Positions 27,760 through 37,265 of a stretch of DNA of 46,318 nt are shown here, piece by piece; the first letter of the stretch is position 1; every line of letters starts with the position of its first letter. A model generated the notes under the pieces. That model saw only the letters and a program-made list of their open reading frames with translations, had not been told where the DNA came from and searched no databases. The translations under genes were made by a program, and so were the position numbers. Source of the stretch: Acidobacteriota bacterium (GTDB lineage Bacteria; Acidobacteriota; Vicinamibacteria; Fen-336); assembly GCA_003223555.1 (NCBI GenBank), contig QHVM01000042.1, positions 7,154 to 53,471 of the forward strand, given 5' to 3'.

Positions 27760-29019
27760 TCATTCGCTCAGCGCGTGGTCCGTTGCCAGGTCCGCCCCGC
27801 CCCACGCCCGGCGCGACGTCCAGTCGACCGCCGGGTCGGCCCAGAACGGATCGCGGGCGGAGAGGCCGAGGGGCAGGAAGGCGGCGGTGCAGAGGTAGAG
27901 GCTGCCGGTGCTGATGTAGGCCTCGGCGATGCCCGGCTGGTGGCCGCCGAGGCCGACCCGCAGCCAGCCCTCGTCGTCGAAGGTGGCCGGCGCCTCCAGC
28001 GTGCGCCGGATGGCCGCGGTGAGCGCCCCCCGGACCTGGGCCGGAGCCAGCCCTTCGGGCAGCTCGCCTCGCAGGGCGGACTGGGCGAGGAGGTGGAAGG
28101 CGCCGCAGCGATAGGCGAGGGAGCGGCCCAGGGGCGGGAAGCTGCCATCGGGGCCGATGAGCCGCTCCTGCACGGTCGCGTAGCGGCGGGCGCGCTTCTG
28201 CGCGGCTTCCCGCAACGGCTCCCAGCGCCTGGTCACGCGGCCCATGTGCTCGAGCACCTCGAGGAGGAAGGGGTGGATCACGAAGCTGTTGTAGTAGTCC
28301 CAGTGGAACCGCGGCCCGTCGCCGTAGGCCCCGTCGCCTTTGTACCATTCTTCGTGGGAGCGCAGGGCCGTCTCCACCGGCTCCGGCCGCCACTGCGCGC
28401 CCGAGGAGGCCAGGAACGTCTCCACCATCGCCGAGAAGAGCAACCAGTTGTTCCGGCCCGGCTCGATCGACCGCGTGGAGGCCATCGCTTCGACGAGACG
28501 GCCCTGGGCCGGGGACGGCAGCGCCTGCCAGAGCTGCTTCGGCGCCCGCAGCAGCCCCTCGGCGAGGAACGCGGCGTCCACCAGGCACTGCCGGCCGGCC
28601 GTGAAGCTCAGGTGGTCCGGCGCGGCGGGGTCGGTGACGTGCTCCAGGCCCGCGCGCGCCCACTGCGCGAGCTGCCCGGCCTCGGCGTCGCCAGCCTCGC
28701 TTTCGAGCCAGGGGGCGACGCCGGCCAGCGTGCGGCCCACCGCCTCCAGGTGGGTCACGGGCCGCCGCTCTTCGATTCGGCCGGCCGGGCACTCGACGGG
28801 CATCTTCGCCCGGAGGCGGTTCGCGGCCAGGCTCTCGAGCACCGGCCGCGCCACGCGCGCGAGCGTCTGACGCCAGAAGGCGCGCTCTTCGGCGCCGCCG
28901 GCGGGTGAGGGCGACGCCACCGGTGATGGCGCGCCGGCCGGCCGCACGCCCGGCGCCGCCCCTACGGCGAGCAAGCCGCGCAGGAACCCGCGGCGGCCTT
29001 CTGGAGCAGGAAGCGTCAT
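27760..29019 (-). CDS. Tat-exported DUF2264 protein, (alpha/alpha) toroid hydrolase-like
   Basis: 419 residues with a Tat-type N terminus (RRGFLRGLLAVGAAPG), then a Pro/Ala linker and the helical DUF2264 domain. Recognisable stretches are SIEPGRNNWLLFSAMVE, EEWYKGDGAYGDGPRFHWDY, YNSFVIHPFLLEVL and the closing GLSARDPFWADPAVDWTSRRAW. The fold is related to alpha/alpha-barrel glycosidases and polysaccharide lyases; specific activity is not established for the family as far as I know. The clustering with a TonB receptor upstream (terminator between) and an aldolase downstream supports a role in uronic-acid or glycan use. Confidence 0.85.
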   Translation of the reverse strand: MTLPAPEGRRGFLRGLLAVGAAPGVRPAGAPSPVASPSPAGGAEERAFWRQTLARVARPVLESLAANRLRAKMPVECPAGRIEERRPVTHLEAVGRTLAGVAPWLESEAGDAEAGQLAQWARAGLEHVTDPAAPDHLSFTAGRQCLVDAAFLAEGLLRAPKQLWQALPSPAQGRLVEAMASTRSIEPGRNNWLLFSAMVETFLASSGAQWRPEPVETALRSHEEWYKGDGAYGDGPRFHWDYYNSFVIHPFLLEVLEHMGRVTRRWEPLREAAQKRARRYATVQERLIGPDGSFPPLGRSLAYRCGAFHLLAQSALRGELPEGLAPAQVRGALTAAIRRTLEAPATFDDEGWLRVGLGGHQPGIAEAYISTGSLYLCTAAFLPLGLSARDPFWADPAVDWTSRRAWGGADLATDHALSE

Positions 29020-29042
29020 CGTGAGCGCTCTCGATCGAAACG

Positions 29043-29069
29043 AAAAAGGGGGCGCGTCGCCGCGCCCCC
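29043..29069 (-). terminator. Rho-independent terminator of the TonB receptor gene
   Basis: On the minus strand a perfect 9-bp stem GGGGGCGCG/CGCGCCCCC with tetraloop GCGA is followed by TTTTT (29047-29043). It begins about 20 bases after the receptor stop at 29090 and separates it from the DUF2264 gene at 29019. This is the clearest intrinsic terminator in the window. Confidence 0.85.
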
Positions 29070-29089
29070 CTTGTATGACTAAGGGCCTC

Positions 29090-32000
29090 TTAAAACTTCA
29101 GCTTCATGGAGAGCTGGATCTGGCGCTCGGTGGTGCCACAGGTGGCGCAGGCGGGGTTGGGGAGCATCGCGGTGATGGTGCCGAAGGCGGAGTTGCCGAA
29201 GACCAGAGCCGGATCGGCGAAGGCGGGGTGGTTGAGTATGTTGAAGGCCTCCACGCGGAGCTCGTGCTCGAAGCGTCCGAACTTCGTCAGCTTGATCAGG
29301 TTCAGGTCGATGTTGAAGTAGCCGGGCCCGCGGGCGATGTTGCGGCCGGCCGTGCCGAAGGTCGCGGTCGGCTCCGGCACGATCTGGAACGCGGCGGGAT
29401 CGAACCAATGGTCGATGGTCTGATCGGAATTGTTGATGTTCTGCTGCAGCCGGTTCGGCCGGTTGTTCGCCTGCTGGCTGGCGTTGGTCCCCGTGGAGAG
29501 GACGGCTTGCGACTGGGTGATGTTCAACGCGCGGCCGGTGCGGGCGTAGAGGATCCCCCCGAGCTGCCAGCCGCCCAGCTTGCGCTGCCTGGCCAAGGGC
29601 AGCATGTAGACCCAGTTCGACACGAACGTGTGCTTGACGTCGTAGTCCGCCGGCCCGCGGTTGTACGCCGGATTGTAGGTGTTCACCAGCGCCACCCCGC
29701 CGTCGTTGTCGGAGCTGAGGTCCATGGCCAGGCCGTAGGTGTAGGAGTTCATGAACGAGAAGCCGTTGGCGAAGCGCCGCTGGAACTTGACGAGCAGGCC
29801 GTTGTAGTCGAGGAAGCCCGTGCTCGTGACCGTGCCCAGGTCGCCCAGGGCGGGATCGATCCTGGCGAAGGGGCGGTTGATGTTCGGGTTGGTCACCCCC
29901 AGCACGGGTGGGGCCTGGTTCTCGTTGGTCTTGAGCAGCATCTGCCGGCCCCGCGAGGCGACGTAGGCCACCTCGAGCATGTAGTTCCGGCCGATCTGCC
30001 GCTGCACGTTGAGGTTGAAGTTGGTCGAGTAGGCGTCGCGGAAGTCGCGGTCGAAGGTCGAGCGCGTCGCCCCGGCCGGGGCCCGGTTGGGATCCACTCC
30101 CGGCGGCGGAGGCAGCCCGTCCGAGACCTTCAGGTTGAGCCCGAAGGTGCTGTTCCTGAGCGCGGTCGACTGCAGGAACGGCGGGTTCTGGGCCTTGGAC
30201 GACGACGTACCGCCGGGGGTGAAGTTCCAGAAGATCCCCGCCCCGCCGCGGACGACGGTCTTGCCGTCGCCGGTCAGGTCGTAGGCGAAGCCGAGGCGTG
30301 GACCGAAGTCCTTCTTGGAATAGGTCTGCAGGTAGCGGCCGACGCTCACCCCGCCCATCACCGCCTCGGACGAGGCCACCACGAACTTGCCGGTCGTCAC
30401 GTCGAAGTTGCTCTGCCGGTCGTCCACCTCCACCCAGGGCACGAACAGGTCCCACCGCAGGCCCATGTTCAAGGTGAGCTTGCTCGAAGCCCGCAGGTCG
30501 TCCTGCACGTAGAGGGCGTACTCGGGCCGCTTCTCGGTGTAGGTCTTGGCGTCGAAGAGGTTGCGGTTCTTCTGGCTCGCGTAGCCGAGCAGGAAGCTCG
30601 CCACGTCGAAGCCGGTGCTCGAGTTCACCGTGCAGCCGCTCAGGATGCCCCCGCAGTTCGAGGTCGGGTTGTTGTCGAAGACGAACTGGCCGACGATCGA
30701 GTCCGCGTTCAGGATCTCCCGCGAGCGCCACGTGATGCTGCCCCCCGCCTTCATGGTGTGCTTGCCCGACACGCGGGTGATGCTGTCGAAGACCTGGAAG
30801 TCGTTCTGGTTCGTGATGAGCGGCACGTTGCCGTTGGCCCCCAGATTGCGGATGTTCTGGAAGTTCAGCATCGTCATGGCCGAGGTGGACTGGTTGAGGT
30901 TGATCCCGGGGATGCCCACCGCGGCGGCGGGGTTCGTGCCATAGTCGATCGGGGTGTTGAGGAACTTCACCGAGTTCCAACCGAACCGGAACTCGTTCAG
31001 CAGCCCGGCGCTGAAGGAGTGGGTGTCGTTGAAGGCCAGGCCCTGCGCCTTGATGTTCCCGTTGCCGGCGCCGAAGGTGAAGCCGGCGTCGCCGTGGGGC
31101 AGGGTCGCGGGCAGCAGGCGGTGCGTCTTCTCGAAGCTGTACCGGACGAAGGCATGGTTGTTGCTCGAGACGTTGTGGTCGAGCTTGAGGTCGAACTGGT
31201 TGTCCTGCCGTTCCAGCACGGGGTTGATCACGTAGTTGTTGATCGTCTGCCCGCTGCTGGCCCGGGATCCCGCGGCGTTGGGCTCCGGGTAGAGCTGGTT
31301 GATGATGTTGCGCGAGGCGGGATCGAACCGGCTGGCGGGGACGATGTTGCCCGCGAAGGGCTGGTTGGTGAGCGGGTCGTAGATGACCCGGTTGACCTCC
31401 GAGAAGTCGCCTCCCCGCATCTTCAAGGAGGGCACGGTCGAGACGTAGGTCTGGCCCTGGTTGATCCGCATCCCCTGGTAGTCGGCGAAGAAGAAGGTCC
31501 GGTCCTTGAAGATCGGGCCCCCCAGCGTGGCCCCGAACTGGTGCTGCTTGAAGTCGGGCTTGGCTCGCCCGGCCCGGTTGTTGAAGAAGTTGTTGGCGTC
31601 GAAGGCATCGTTGCGCTCGAAGTCGAACGCGTTGCCGTGGAACTGGTTGCCCCCCGACTTGATCTGGATGTTTACCACTCCCCCCAGCGACTTGCCGAAC
31701 TCGGCCGCGTAGGTGCTGGTCTGCATCTTGAACTCGTCCAGGGCGTCCACGCTCGGGAAGATCACCACCGTCTGCAGCCAGGTCTCGTTGTTGTCCACCC
31801 CGTCGAGCAGGTAGCTGTTGTCCCGCGCGCGGTGCCCGTTGGCGTTGAACCCCGACCCCGCCCGCCAGGCCAGCGACCCCGCCCCGTCGATGTTCGCCCC
31901 CGGCACCGGCCGCAGCACGCCCGGGATCGTCCGGGTCAGGCTCACGAAGTTCCGCCCGTTCAGCGGCAGCGCCTCGATCTGCGCCCGCACCACCGTCGTC

Positions 32001-32434
32001 CCCAGCTCCGAGCTGTTGGTCTGCACCAGCGGCGCCTCGGCCTGGATCTCGATCGCCTCGCTCATCTGGCCGATCTCCAGCTTCAGGTCCGCCCGCAGCT
32101 TCTGGTCCACCCCCAGGTGCAGGTTGGCCAGGCTCACCTTCTTGAACCCGCTCATCTCCGCCGTCACGCTGTACGTCCCCGTCGGCAGCAGCGGCGCCGT
32201 GAACTCCCCCGACGGATCCGTCACCACCGTCCGGCTCAGGCCCGTCTCCGTGTTCACCAGCGTCACCGTCGCCCCCGGCATCGCGGCCCCCGACGTGTCA
32301 CGCACCGTCCCCAGGATCGTCCCGCTCACCGCCTGGGCCGCGAGCGGCCGCGGCGCGAGCCAGGGAAGGACGGCCAGGGAGACGACCGCGCATCGGAGCA
32401 CGCCGGCGGCCAGGGCGCTCCTCATCTGCTTCAT
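29090..32434 (-). CDS. TonB-dependent receptor with carboxypeptidase-regulatory-like domain (Oar/SusC-like)
   Basis: 1114 residues; of the two adjacent ATGs the second (32434) has GGAGG at 5 bases. Signal peptide VVSLAVLPWLAPRPLAAQA, then a CarboxypepD_reg-like domain (VSGTILGTVRDTSGAAMPGA, about 36-115), a plug (NGRNFVSLTRTIPGV, DNSYLLDGVDNNE) and a large outer-membrane beta-barrel ending in MKLKF with terminal Phe. Such receptors import oligosaccharides or other bulky substrates with TonB energy and are greatly expanded in Acidobacteriota. Neighbouring exported glycosidase-like genes suggest a glycan ligand. A probable promoter is at 32606-32635 and a terminator at 29043-29069, so it is transcribed alone. 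Confidence 0.95.
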   Translation of the reverse strand: MKQMRSALAAGVLRCAVVSLAVLPWLAPRPLAAQAVSGTILGTVRDTSGAAMPGATVTLVNTETGLSRTVVTDPSGEFTAPLLPTGTYSVTAEMSGFKKVSLANLHLGVDQKLRADLKLEIGQMSEAIEIQAEAPLVQTNSSELGTTVVRAQIEALPLNGRNFVSLTRTIPGVLRPVPGANIDGAGSLAWRAGSGFNANGHRARDNSYLLDGVDNNETWLQTVVIFPSVDALDEFKMQTSTYAAEFGKSLGGVVNIQIKSGGNQFHGNAFDFERNDAFDANNFFNNRAGRAKPDFKQHQFGATLGGPIFKDRTFFFADYQGMRINQGQTYVSTVPSLKMRGGDFSEVNRVIYDPLTNQPFAGNIVPASRFDPASRNIINQLYPEPNAAGSRASSGQTINNYVINPVLERQDNQFDLKLDHNVSSNNHAFVRYSFEKTHRLLPATLPHGDAGFTFGAGNGNIKAQGLAFNDTHSFSAGLLNEFRFGWNSVKFLNTPIDYGTNPAAAVGIPGINLNQSTSAMTMLNFQNIRNLGANGNVPLITNQNDFQVFDSITRVSGKHTMKAGGSITWRSREILNADSIVGQFVFDNNPTSNCGGILSGCTVNSSTGFDVASFLLGYASQKNRNLFDAKTYTEKRPEYALYVQDDLRASSKLTLNMGLRWDLFVPWVEVDDRQSNFDVTTGKFVVASSEAVMGGVSVGRYLQTYSKKDFGPRLGFAYDLTGDGKTVVRGGAGIFWNFTPGGTSSSKAQNPPFLQSTALRNSTFGLNLKVSDGLPPPPGVDPNRAPAGATRSTFDRDFRDAYSTNFNLNVQRQIGRNYMLEVAYVASRGRQMLLKTNENQAPPVLGVTNPNINRPFARIDPALGDLGTVTSTGFLDYNGLLVKFQRRFANGFSFMNSYTYGLAMDLSSDNDGGVALVNTYNPAYNRGPADYDVKHTFVSNWVYMLPLARQRKLGGWQLGGILYARTGRALNITQSQAVLSTGTNASQQANNRPNRLQQNINNSDQTIDHWFDPAAFQIVPEPTATFGTAGRNIARGPGYFNIDLNLIKLTKFGRFEHELRVEAFNILNHPAFADPALVFGNSAFGTITAMLPNPACATCGTTERQIQLSMKLKF

Positions 32435-32605
32435 CATTTCCTCCGAGCTAACGACGGGCCTGGGGCCCGTGACCGTTTCACCAGGTTATTCGACCGGTTG
32501 TGGGCCGTCGTCGGCGACGCGAGGAGTCTTCTTCGCGGCGGCAAGGGATCCGAGGCCGGCTTTTGAGGCGCAATACCTTTCTCGGCACTGAAGTTAGAAA
32601 AAACG

Positions 32606-32635
32606 TAGATATCATATATCATATCGGGCGGTCAA
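32606..32635 (-). promoter_or_regulatory. AT-rich promoter/operator of the TonB receptor gene
   Basis: In the 257-base gap 32435-32691 an AT-rich island stands out. On the minus strand TTGACC (32635-32630), 18 bases and TATCTA (32611-32606) form a promoter about 170 bases upstream of the ATG. The spacer and -10 contain an imperfect palindrome GATATCATATATCATATC (32608-32625), a plausible operator. The leader between contains no recognisable RNA element. Confidence 0.5.
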
Positions 32636-32691
32636 CCACGGTCATTATTAATTAATGAGAGCGGCGGCGGGCGCCTTCCCTGCGCGCAACC

Positions 32692-34737
32692 TCATCGCCC
32701 CTCTTCCTGCAGGTCGAGGATGACTCGGGCCAGGATGCTGCCCCAGATGTAGTTCATGGGCGATCCGAGCTTCTCATCATCCGGGCTGTAGGACTCCCAG
32801 AAGCGATGGTTGCGCCGGAGCTGCGCGGCGGCGGCCTCGATCATGCGCTCGCCCAGCTCCCGCGCCTCGCGGCGGTAGCCGTAGCGCCGCAGGCCGTCGA
32901 AGACGAGGTAGTTCCACTCCAGCCACACCGCGCCGTTCCACTGGCAGCAGCGGGTGACTCGCGGCTCGTAGGCGGGGTCGTCGGCGGCGAGGGTAGGAAC
33001 CCCGAACCGCCGCCAGAACTCGGCCGGGCTGGTGAGGTGCTCCACGAGCGCCCTGGCCTGCTCGACCGTGGCGACGCCGGCCCAGAGGGGCAGGAAGCCG
33101 ATGATCTCCTTCCGCCGCAGGTCCAGCGTCGCGCCGGCCGGCGTCGTCACCGTGAAGCCGTTGGTCGCCCGGTCGACGTTGTAGTAGAAGCGCGTCTGCG
33201 GGTCCCACATGGCGGCGTTGATCCGGGCCGACAGCTCGTCGGCGCGCCGCCGCCAGCGCACCGCCGACTCGGTCTCGCCCAGCTCCTCGGCCATGTCGCC
33301 GAGGGCGCGCCTCTCGCGCACGAGCATGCAGTTCAGGTCCAGGGCCTCGACGAGCGACGGGGCCTTCGGGTCGTCGCGTCCCAGCAGGTCCCAGATCGGC
33401 ACCTGGGAGTCCCGCACCGACTCCAGCACGGCGTTCCCGCCCCACTCGAACAGTCCGTCGTGATCGGCGTCGCGGTGGTCGCGCCAGAAGGTGGCGAAGC
33501 TCTCGCCGCCGCCGAAGGCCTGCTTCAGGAAGCGGCGCGCCTGCTCGAGCGAGGCGTTGCCCGCGCCCCGCCGCGCCAGGTCGCGGGCGGCGCGGTAGAC
33601 CTCCCAGCTCGTCCAGGCGAAGAACGGGGCCGAGCTGGTCCTCTCTCCGTCGACCGGGAACGTCCGCACGGCGTAGGGCCCGACGCGATACGGGATGTAG
33701 CCGGTGCCGTCCTGCGCCTCGATGAACACCCGCTGCGAGTCCATCGCGCTCGCGGGATCGAGGAACGCGTAGGCCAGCATCGAGAGGCTCTCGTGGAAGA
33801 CCTGGCCGTCGTGGCCCCAGCCCCACTTCGGCTCGCGGGAGAAGACGTAGTAGTTGTAGCGGGTGCGGCCCTCGGCGGGCAGCATGCACTGGCGGGCGAG
33901 GTTGAGGGCGCTCCAGTAGATCATCCGCCGCGTCGGGTCGGCCAGGCCCGGGTCCCAGGCCACGCGGTAGGGCCGCTCGGCGTCCTCGATCAGGTCCTCC
34001 TCGCTCTTGTGCAGCGCTTCCTTGGCCGCCGAGGCCAGCCTCCCCGGGGGATCCTCCTCGCGGGCCACCGCCCGCACGAAGCGGAGACGCCGCCGCGCCC
34101 CCGGCGCGAGGTCGAAGGCGAAGCGGAGGCTGGCCTCTCGATCGGAGGAAAAGGCGCCGTCGGGGTCGTGATCGGCGGCGAGGAGGTCACGGAAACGGCC
34201 ACTGAAGCCGGAGGGCGGCGTCTCGGAGACCTTCTCCGGTGGCTCGTCGTGGGAGAACGCCAGACCCCGCTCGGAACGCTCGAACGGCCCTCGCGCGCCC
34301 TCGGGGCGGCGGTACCAGACGATGACTGAGCCGCGGGCCGGCCGGTCCGCCACGTTGCGGATGGTGAGGACGAGGACGGCCGCGCGCGACGACCACACGG
34401 CGAACGTCGCCCGCGTGTCGAGCCCGGCGGCCGGCTGGAAGGACAGGCGGGCGAGGCTGGAGAGCGACGACTCGAGGCGGGGCGGCGCCGCGTAGTCGCC
34501 GACGGCATGAACCGTCTGCTCTCCCGCGCGGAAGCTCAGGCCCCAGGCCCCCGCGGCATCGGTGGTCAGCGCCAGCGGCTCCCGCAGCGAGTAGAAGCGC
34601 AGGTGATAGCCCTCATCGACCAGGTACTCCGACCGGCGGAGGGGGGCGGCATAGGTGGTGAAGACGGGATCGCCGGCCGTGGCCGGTCCCATCGGAGGGA
34701 GGACGCCGCCCAGCAGGAAGAAGAGGAGGGTGGGCAC
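32692..34737 (-). CDS. Exported GH63/trehalase-like (alpha/alpha) glycoside hydrolase
   Basis: 681 residues from GTG 34737, chosen because the product then starts with a signal peptide (VPTLLFFLLGGVLPPMGPATAG); no good ribosome site is visible and a TTG at 34776 is an alternative. A beta-sandwich N domain (about 25-270) precedes the (alpha/alpha)6 barrel with WGWGHDGQVFHESL, HRDADHDGLFEWGGNAV, NAAMWDPQTRFYYNVD, and the clan signature QWNGAVWLEWNYLVFDGL. This is the MGH1-type GH63 C-terminal domain; acid and base residues are probably the Asp of GHDGQ/DHDGLFEWG and a Glu near the C terminus. It probably removes glucosyl or mannosyl-glycerate-like units from periplasmic glycans. Divergent from the ABC sugar importer. 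Confidence 0.83.
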   Translation of the reverse strand: MPTLLFFLLGGVLPPMGPATAGDPVFTTYAAPLRRSEYLVDEGYHLRFYSLREPLALTTDAAGAWGLSFRAGEQTVHAVGDYAAPPRLESSLSSLARLSFQPAAGLDTRATFAVWSSRAAVLVLTIRNVADRPARGSVIVWYRRPEGARGPFERSERGLAFSHDEPPEKVSETPPSGFSGRFRDLLAADHDPDGAFSSDREASLRFAFDLAPGARRRLRFVRAVAREEDPPGRLASAAKEALHKSEEDLIEDAERPYRVAWDPGLADPTRRMIYWSALNLARQCMLPAEGRTRYNYYVFSREPKWGWGHDGQVFHESLSMLAYAFLDPASAMDSQRVFIEAQDGTGYIPYRVGPYAVRTFPVDGERTSSAPFFAWTSWEVYRAARDLARRGAGNASLEQARRFLKQAFGGGESFATFWRDHRDADHDGLFEWGGNAVLESVRDSQVPIWDLLGRDDPKAPSLVEALDLNCMLVRERRALGDMAEELGETESAVRWRRRADELSARINAAMWDPQTRFYYNVDRATNGFTVTTPAGATLDLRRKEIIGFLPLWAGVATVEQARALVEHLTSPAEFWRRFGVPTLAADDPAYEPRVTRCCQWNGAVWLEWNYLVFDGLRRYGYRREARELGERMIEAAAAQLRRNHRFWESYSPDDEKLGSPMNYIWGSILARVILDLQEEGR

Positions 34738-34749
34738 GGAAGAGGAATC

Positions 34750-34777
34750 TTTGCACCGGGGGGCCCTCGGGTACAAT
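34750..34777 (+). promoter_or_regulatory. Promoter for the ABC sugar importer operon
   Basis: TTTGCA (34750-34755), a 16-base spacer and TACAAT (34772-34777) form a sigma-70-like promoter. Transcription would start near 34784, only about 10 bases before the ATG at 34794, implying a very short leader, in keeping with the missing strong ribosome site. It overlaps the 5' end of the divergent GH63-like gene. Confidence 0.5.
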
Positions 34778-34793
34778 CACCCGCGCATCGAAA

Positions 34794-36284
34794 ATGTCCG
34801 GCCTGGCCTTCCAGGGCGTCACGAAGTCGTTCGGCGCCGTCCGCGCGCTCAAGGGCGTCACGTTCCCGGTGCAGCCGGGCGAGGCCCACGCGCTCGTGGG
34901 CGAGAACGGCGCCGGCAAGTCCACCCTCATGCGCGTGCTGGCGGGCATCGTGCGCCCCGACGGCGGACAGCTCGTCTGGGACGGCCGCCGGCTCGAGCTG
35001 CACAGCCCCCGGGCCGCGCTCGACCAGGGGATCGGGATGGTCTACCAGGAGATGCTGCTCTTCCCGAACCTCAGCGTGAGCGGGAACATCTTCGCCGGCC
35101 GGGAGGTGACCGGGCCGGGAGGCCGGCTCCGCGAAGCCGAGATGCGGGCGCGCACGGCCCGCCTGCTGGGCGAGCTGCACCTGGCGGTCTCTCCGGACGC
35201 CGAGGTGGCCTCGCTCAGCACCGCCCACCATCAGCTCGTCCAGATCGCCCGCGCCCTGGCTTTCGAGTGCCGCATCCTCATCCTCGACGAGCCCACCACC
35301 TGCCTCACGGATGCGGAGACGGCGCACCTGTTCGCGATCCTCGACCGGCTGCAGCAGCGCGGGGTGACCCTCATCTACGTCTCCCACAAGCTCGACGAGG
35401 TCTTCCGCCTGTGCCAGCGCATCACCGTGCTGCGCGACGGCGAGCACGTCGGCACGTTCGAGGCCGCGAAGACCACGCCACGCGAGGTGGTGCGTTCGAT
35501 GGTGGGCCGGGACATCGACCCCGCCGCCAGGGTGCCGCGCTCGGCGCCGTCCGATTCGCCGGTGGTCCTGGCCGTCGACCGGCTCACGCGCCAGCCGTGG
35601 TTCGAGGACGTGACGCTCGCCGTGCGGGCGGGGGAGATCGTCGGGCTGTTCGGGCTGGTGGGCTCGGGGCGCTCGGAGCTGCTGGAGACTCTCTTCGGCC
35701 TCTACCGCGCCGACTCCGGCGCCGTCTCGTTCGCCGGCGCGAGGGTGCGCTTCGCCTCGCCGGTCCAGGCCATCCGCACCGGCCTGGCCCTCGTCCCCGA
35801 GGAGCGCCACCGGCAGGGCCTCTTCTTCAACCTCAGCGTGCGCGACAACCTGTTGCTGCCCGCCGAGAACGCCTCGGGCGCGTGGCGCCTGGACGTCCGC
35901 CGCGAGCGGGCCGACTCGCAGCGGCTCGTCGAGCAGTGGCGCATCAAGACGCCCGGCGTCGAGGCGGTGCCCGACCGCCTGAGCGGCGGCAACCAGCAGA
36001 AGGTGGTGATGGCGAAGTGGCTGCGCGCCGCTCCCCGGCTGCTGCTCCTCGACGAGCCGACCAAGGGTGTCGACGTGGGCGCCAAGTGGGAGATCCACGA
36101 CCTCATCCGCCGCCAGGCCGAGCAGGGCATGGGCTGCCTGGTGGTCTCCAGCGAGCTGCCGGAGATGCTCGCCCTGGCCGACCGCATCGTCGTGCTGCGC
36201 GAGGGCCGCGTGCAGGGCGAGCTGCCGGGGGCGGAGGCCGACGAGGAGTCGGTCATGCGGCTGGCCACCGCGGTGAGGCATTGA
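34794..36284 (+). CDS. Sugar ABC importer, duplicated ATPase subunit (RbsA/XylG type)
   Basis: 496 residues with two fused nucleotide-binding domains. First domain: Walker A GENGAGKST, Walker B ILILDEPTTCLT, and a signature drifted to LSTAHHQ, as usual for the N-terminal half of this class. Second domain: degenerate P-loop GLVGSGRSE, signature LSGGNQQK and Walker B LLLLDEPTKGVDVGAKWE. It energises import of ribose, xylose, galactose or similar sugars with the permease and binding protein immediately downstream (7- and 2-base gaps). The organisation A-C-B matches CUT2-class importers. Confidence 0.95.
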   Translation: MSGLAFQGVTKSFGAVRALKGVTFPVQPGEAHALVGENGAGKSTLMRVLAGIVRPDGGQLVWDGRRLELHSPRAALDQGIGMVYQEMLLFPNLSVSGNIFAGREVTGPGGRLREAEMRARTARLLGELHLAVSPDAEVASLSTAHHQLVQIARALAFECRILILDEPTTCLTDAETAHLFAILDRLQQRGVTLIYVSHKLDEVFRLCQRITVLRDGEHVGTFEAAKTTPREVVRSMVGRDIDPAARVPRSAPSDSPVVLAVDRLTRQPWFEDVTLAVRAGEIVGLFGLVGSGRSELLETLFGLYRADSGAVSFAGARVRFASPVQAIRTGLALVPEERHRQGLFFNLSVRDNLLLPAENASGAWRLDVRRERADSQRLVEQWRIKTPGVEAVPDRLSGGNQQKVVMAKWLRAAPRLLLLDEPTKGVDVGAKWEIHDLIRRQAEQGMGCLVVSSELPEMLALADRIVVLREGRVQGELPGAEADEESVMRLATAVRH

Positions 36285-36291
36285 GGCGGGC

Positions 36292-37263
36292 ATGAAGGCG
36301 CGGCTGAGGGCCGTCTGGAAGACGCGGGAGCTGAGCACGCTGTTCGTCCTCGCCCTCGAGGTGGCCCTGTTCACCTGGTACCTGTGGCCCGAGAGCGGCC
36401 GCGGCCATCCCTTCTTCAACCTCAGCAACTTCGTCTTGATCCTGAAGTACTCCGCGCTCTACGGCATCGCCGCCATCGGCGCGGCCATGGTCATCATCTC
36501 CGGCGGCGTGGACCTGGCTCCGGGCGCGGTGATGGCGCTGGCCGGTGTCGTCACCGGCCAGCTCTTCGTCGTGCAGGGCTACTCGCTGCCGGTCGGCGTG
36601 ACGGCCGGCATCCTGGCCGGCCTGCTCTCCGGGATCCTGAGCGCGGTGCTGGTGGTCTTCGTGAGCCTGCCCCCCTTCATCGCCACCCTGGGCGTGATGG
36701 GGATCGCCCGCGGCATCGCCTTCATCATCACCGAAGGACGCTTCTTCGACCTCTCGAGCCGGCTGCCGGCGGGCTGGAAGCCCTTCGGCCTGCCCGCCGA
36801 CTGGCTGGCCCCGATCGTCCTCATCGTCCTCGCCGCGGTCTTCCAGTACCTCATGCAGCGCTTCCAGTGGGGAAGGGCGGTCTTCGCCCTCGGGGGCAAC
36901 GAGACGGCCGCGCTCTTCTCCGGCATCCGGGTCGGCCGGGTGAAGGCTTCGGTGTACATCATCGCCGCCCTGCTCGCCTCGCTCTCCGGTGTGATCCTGG
37001 TCGTGATCCAGGGCCAGGGCCGGGCCGACCTCGCCACCGGCTACGAGCTGGACATCATCGCGTCCGCGGTCGTGGGCGGGGCGAGCCTGACCGGCGGCCG
37101 GGGCTCGGTGGTGGGCGCGGTGCTGGGGACGCTGATCTTCGGCGTGCTGCGCAACGCCCTGCCCCAGATCCCGGGCGCCACCTTCTACGACCGCCTGATC
37201 GTGGGCGTGGTCGTCGTAGTGATCGTCGTCGTCGACCAGTTCATCGCGCGGAAAGGAGCATGA
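36292..37263 (+). CDS. Sugar ABC importer permease (RbsC type)
   Basis: 323 residues, inner membrane, about 8-10 hydrophobic segments. Family marks: ALYGIAAIGAAMVIISGGVDLAPGAVMALAG near the N terminus, the ATPase-contact stretch FALGGNETAALFSGIRVGRVK and ELDIIASAVVGGASLTGGRGSVVGAVLGTLIFGVLRNAL at the end, all typical for CUT2 sugar permeases, which function as homodimers. Its stop is 2 bases before the binding-protein start. Confidence 0.95.
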   Translation: MKARLRAVWKTRELSTLFVLALEVALFTWYLWPESGRGHPFFNLSNFVLILKYSALYGIAAIGAAMVIISGGVDLAPGAVMALAGVVTGQLFVVQGYSLPVGVTAGILAGLLSGILSAVLVVFVSLPPFIATLGVMGIARGIAFIITEGRFFDLSSRLPAGWKPFGLPADWLAPIVLIVLAAVFQYLMQRFQWGRAVFALGGNETAALFSGIRVGRVKASVYIIAALLASLSGVILVVIQGQGRADLATGYELDIIASAVVGGASLTGGRGSVVGAVLGTLIFGVLRNALPQIPGATFYDRLIVGVVVVVIVVVDQFIARKGA

Positions 37264-37265
37264 GC

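Noticed and set aside
29021-32566. 1181-codon frame antisense to the first TonB receptor
   Set aside because: Same artefact: His/Val/Gly/Arg-rich composition, no domain, no ribosome site, and the minus strand has the complete receptor with signal peptide and terminal Phe.
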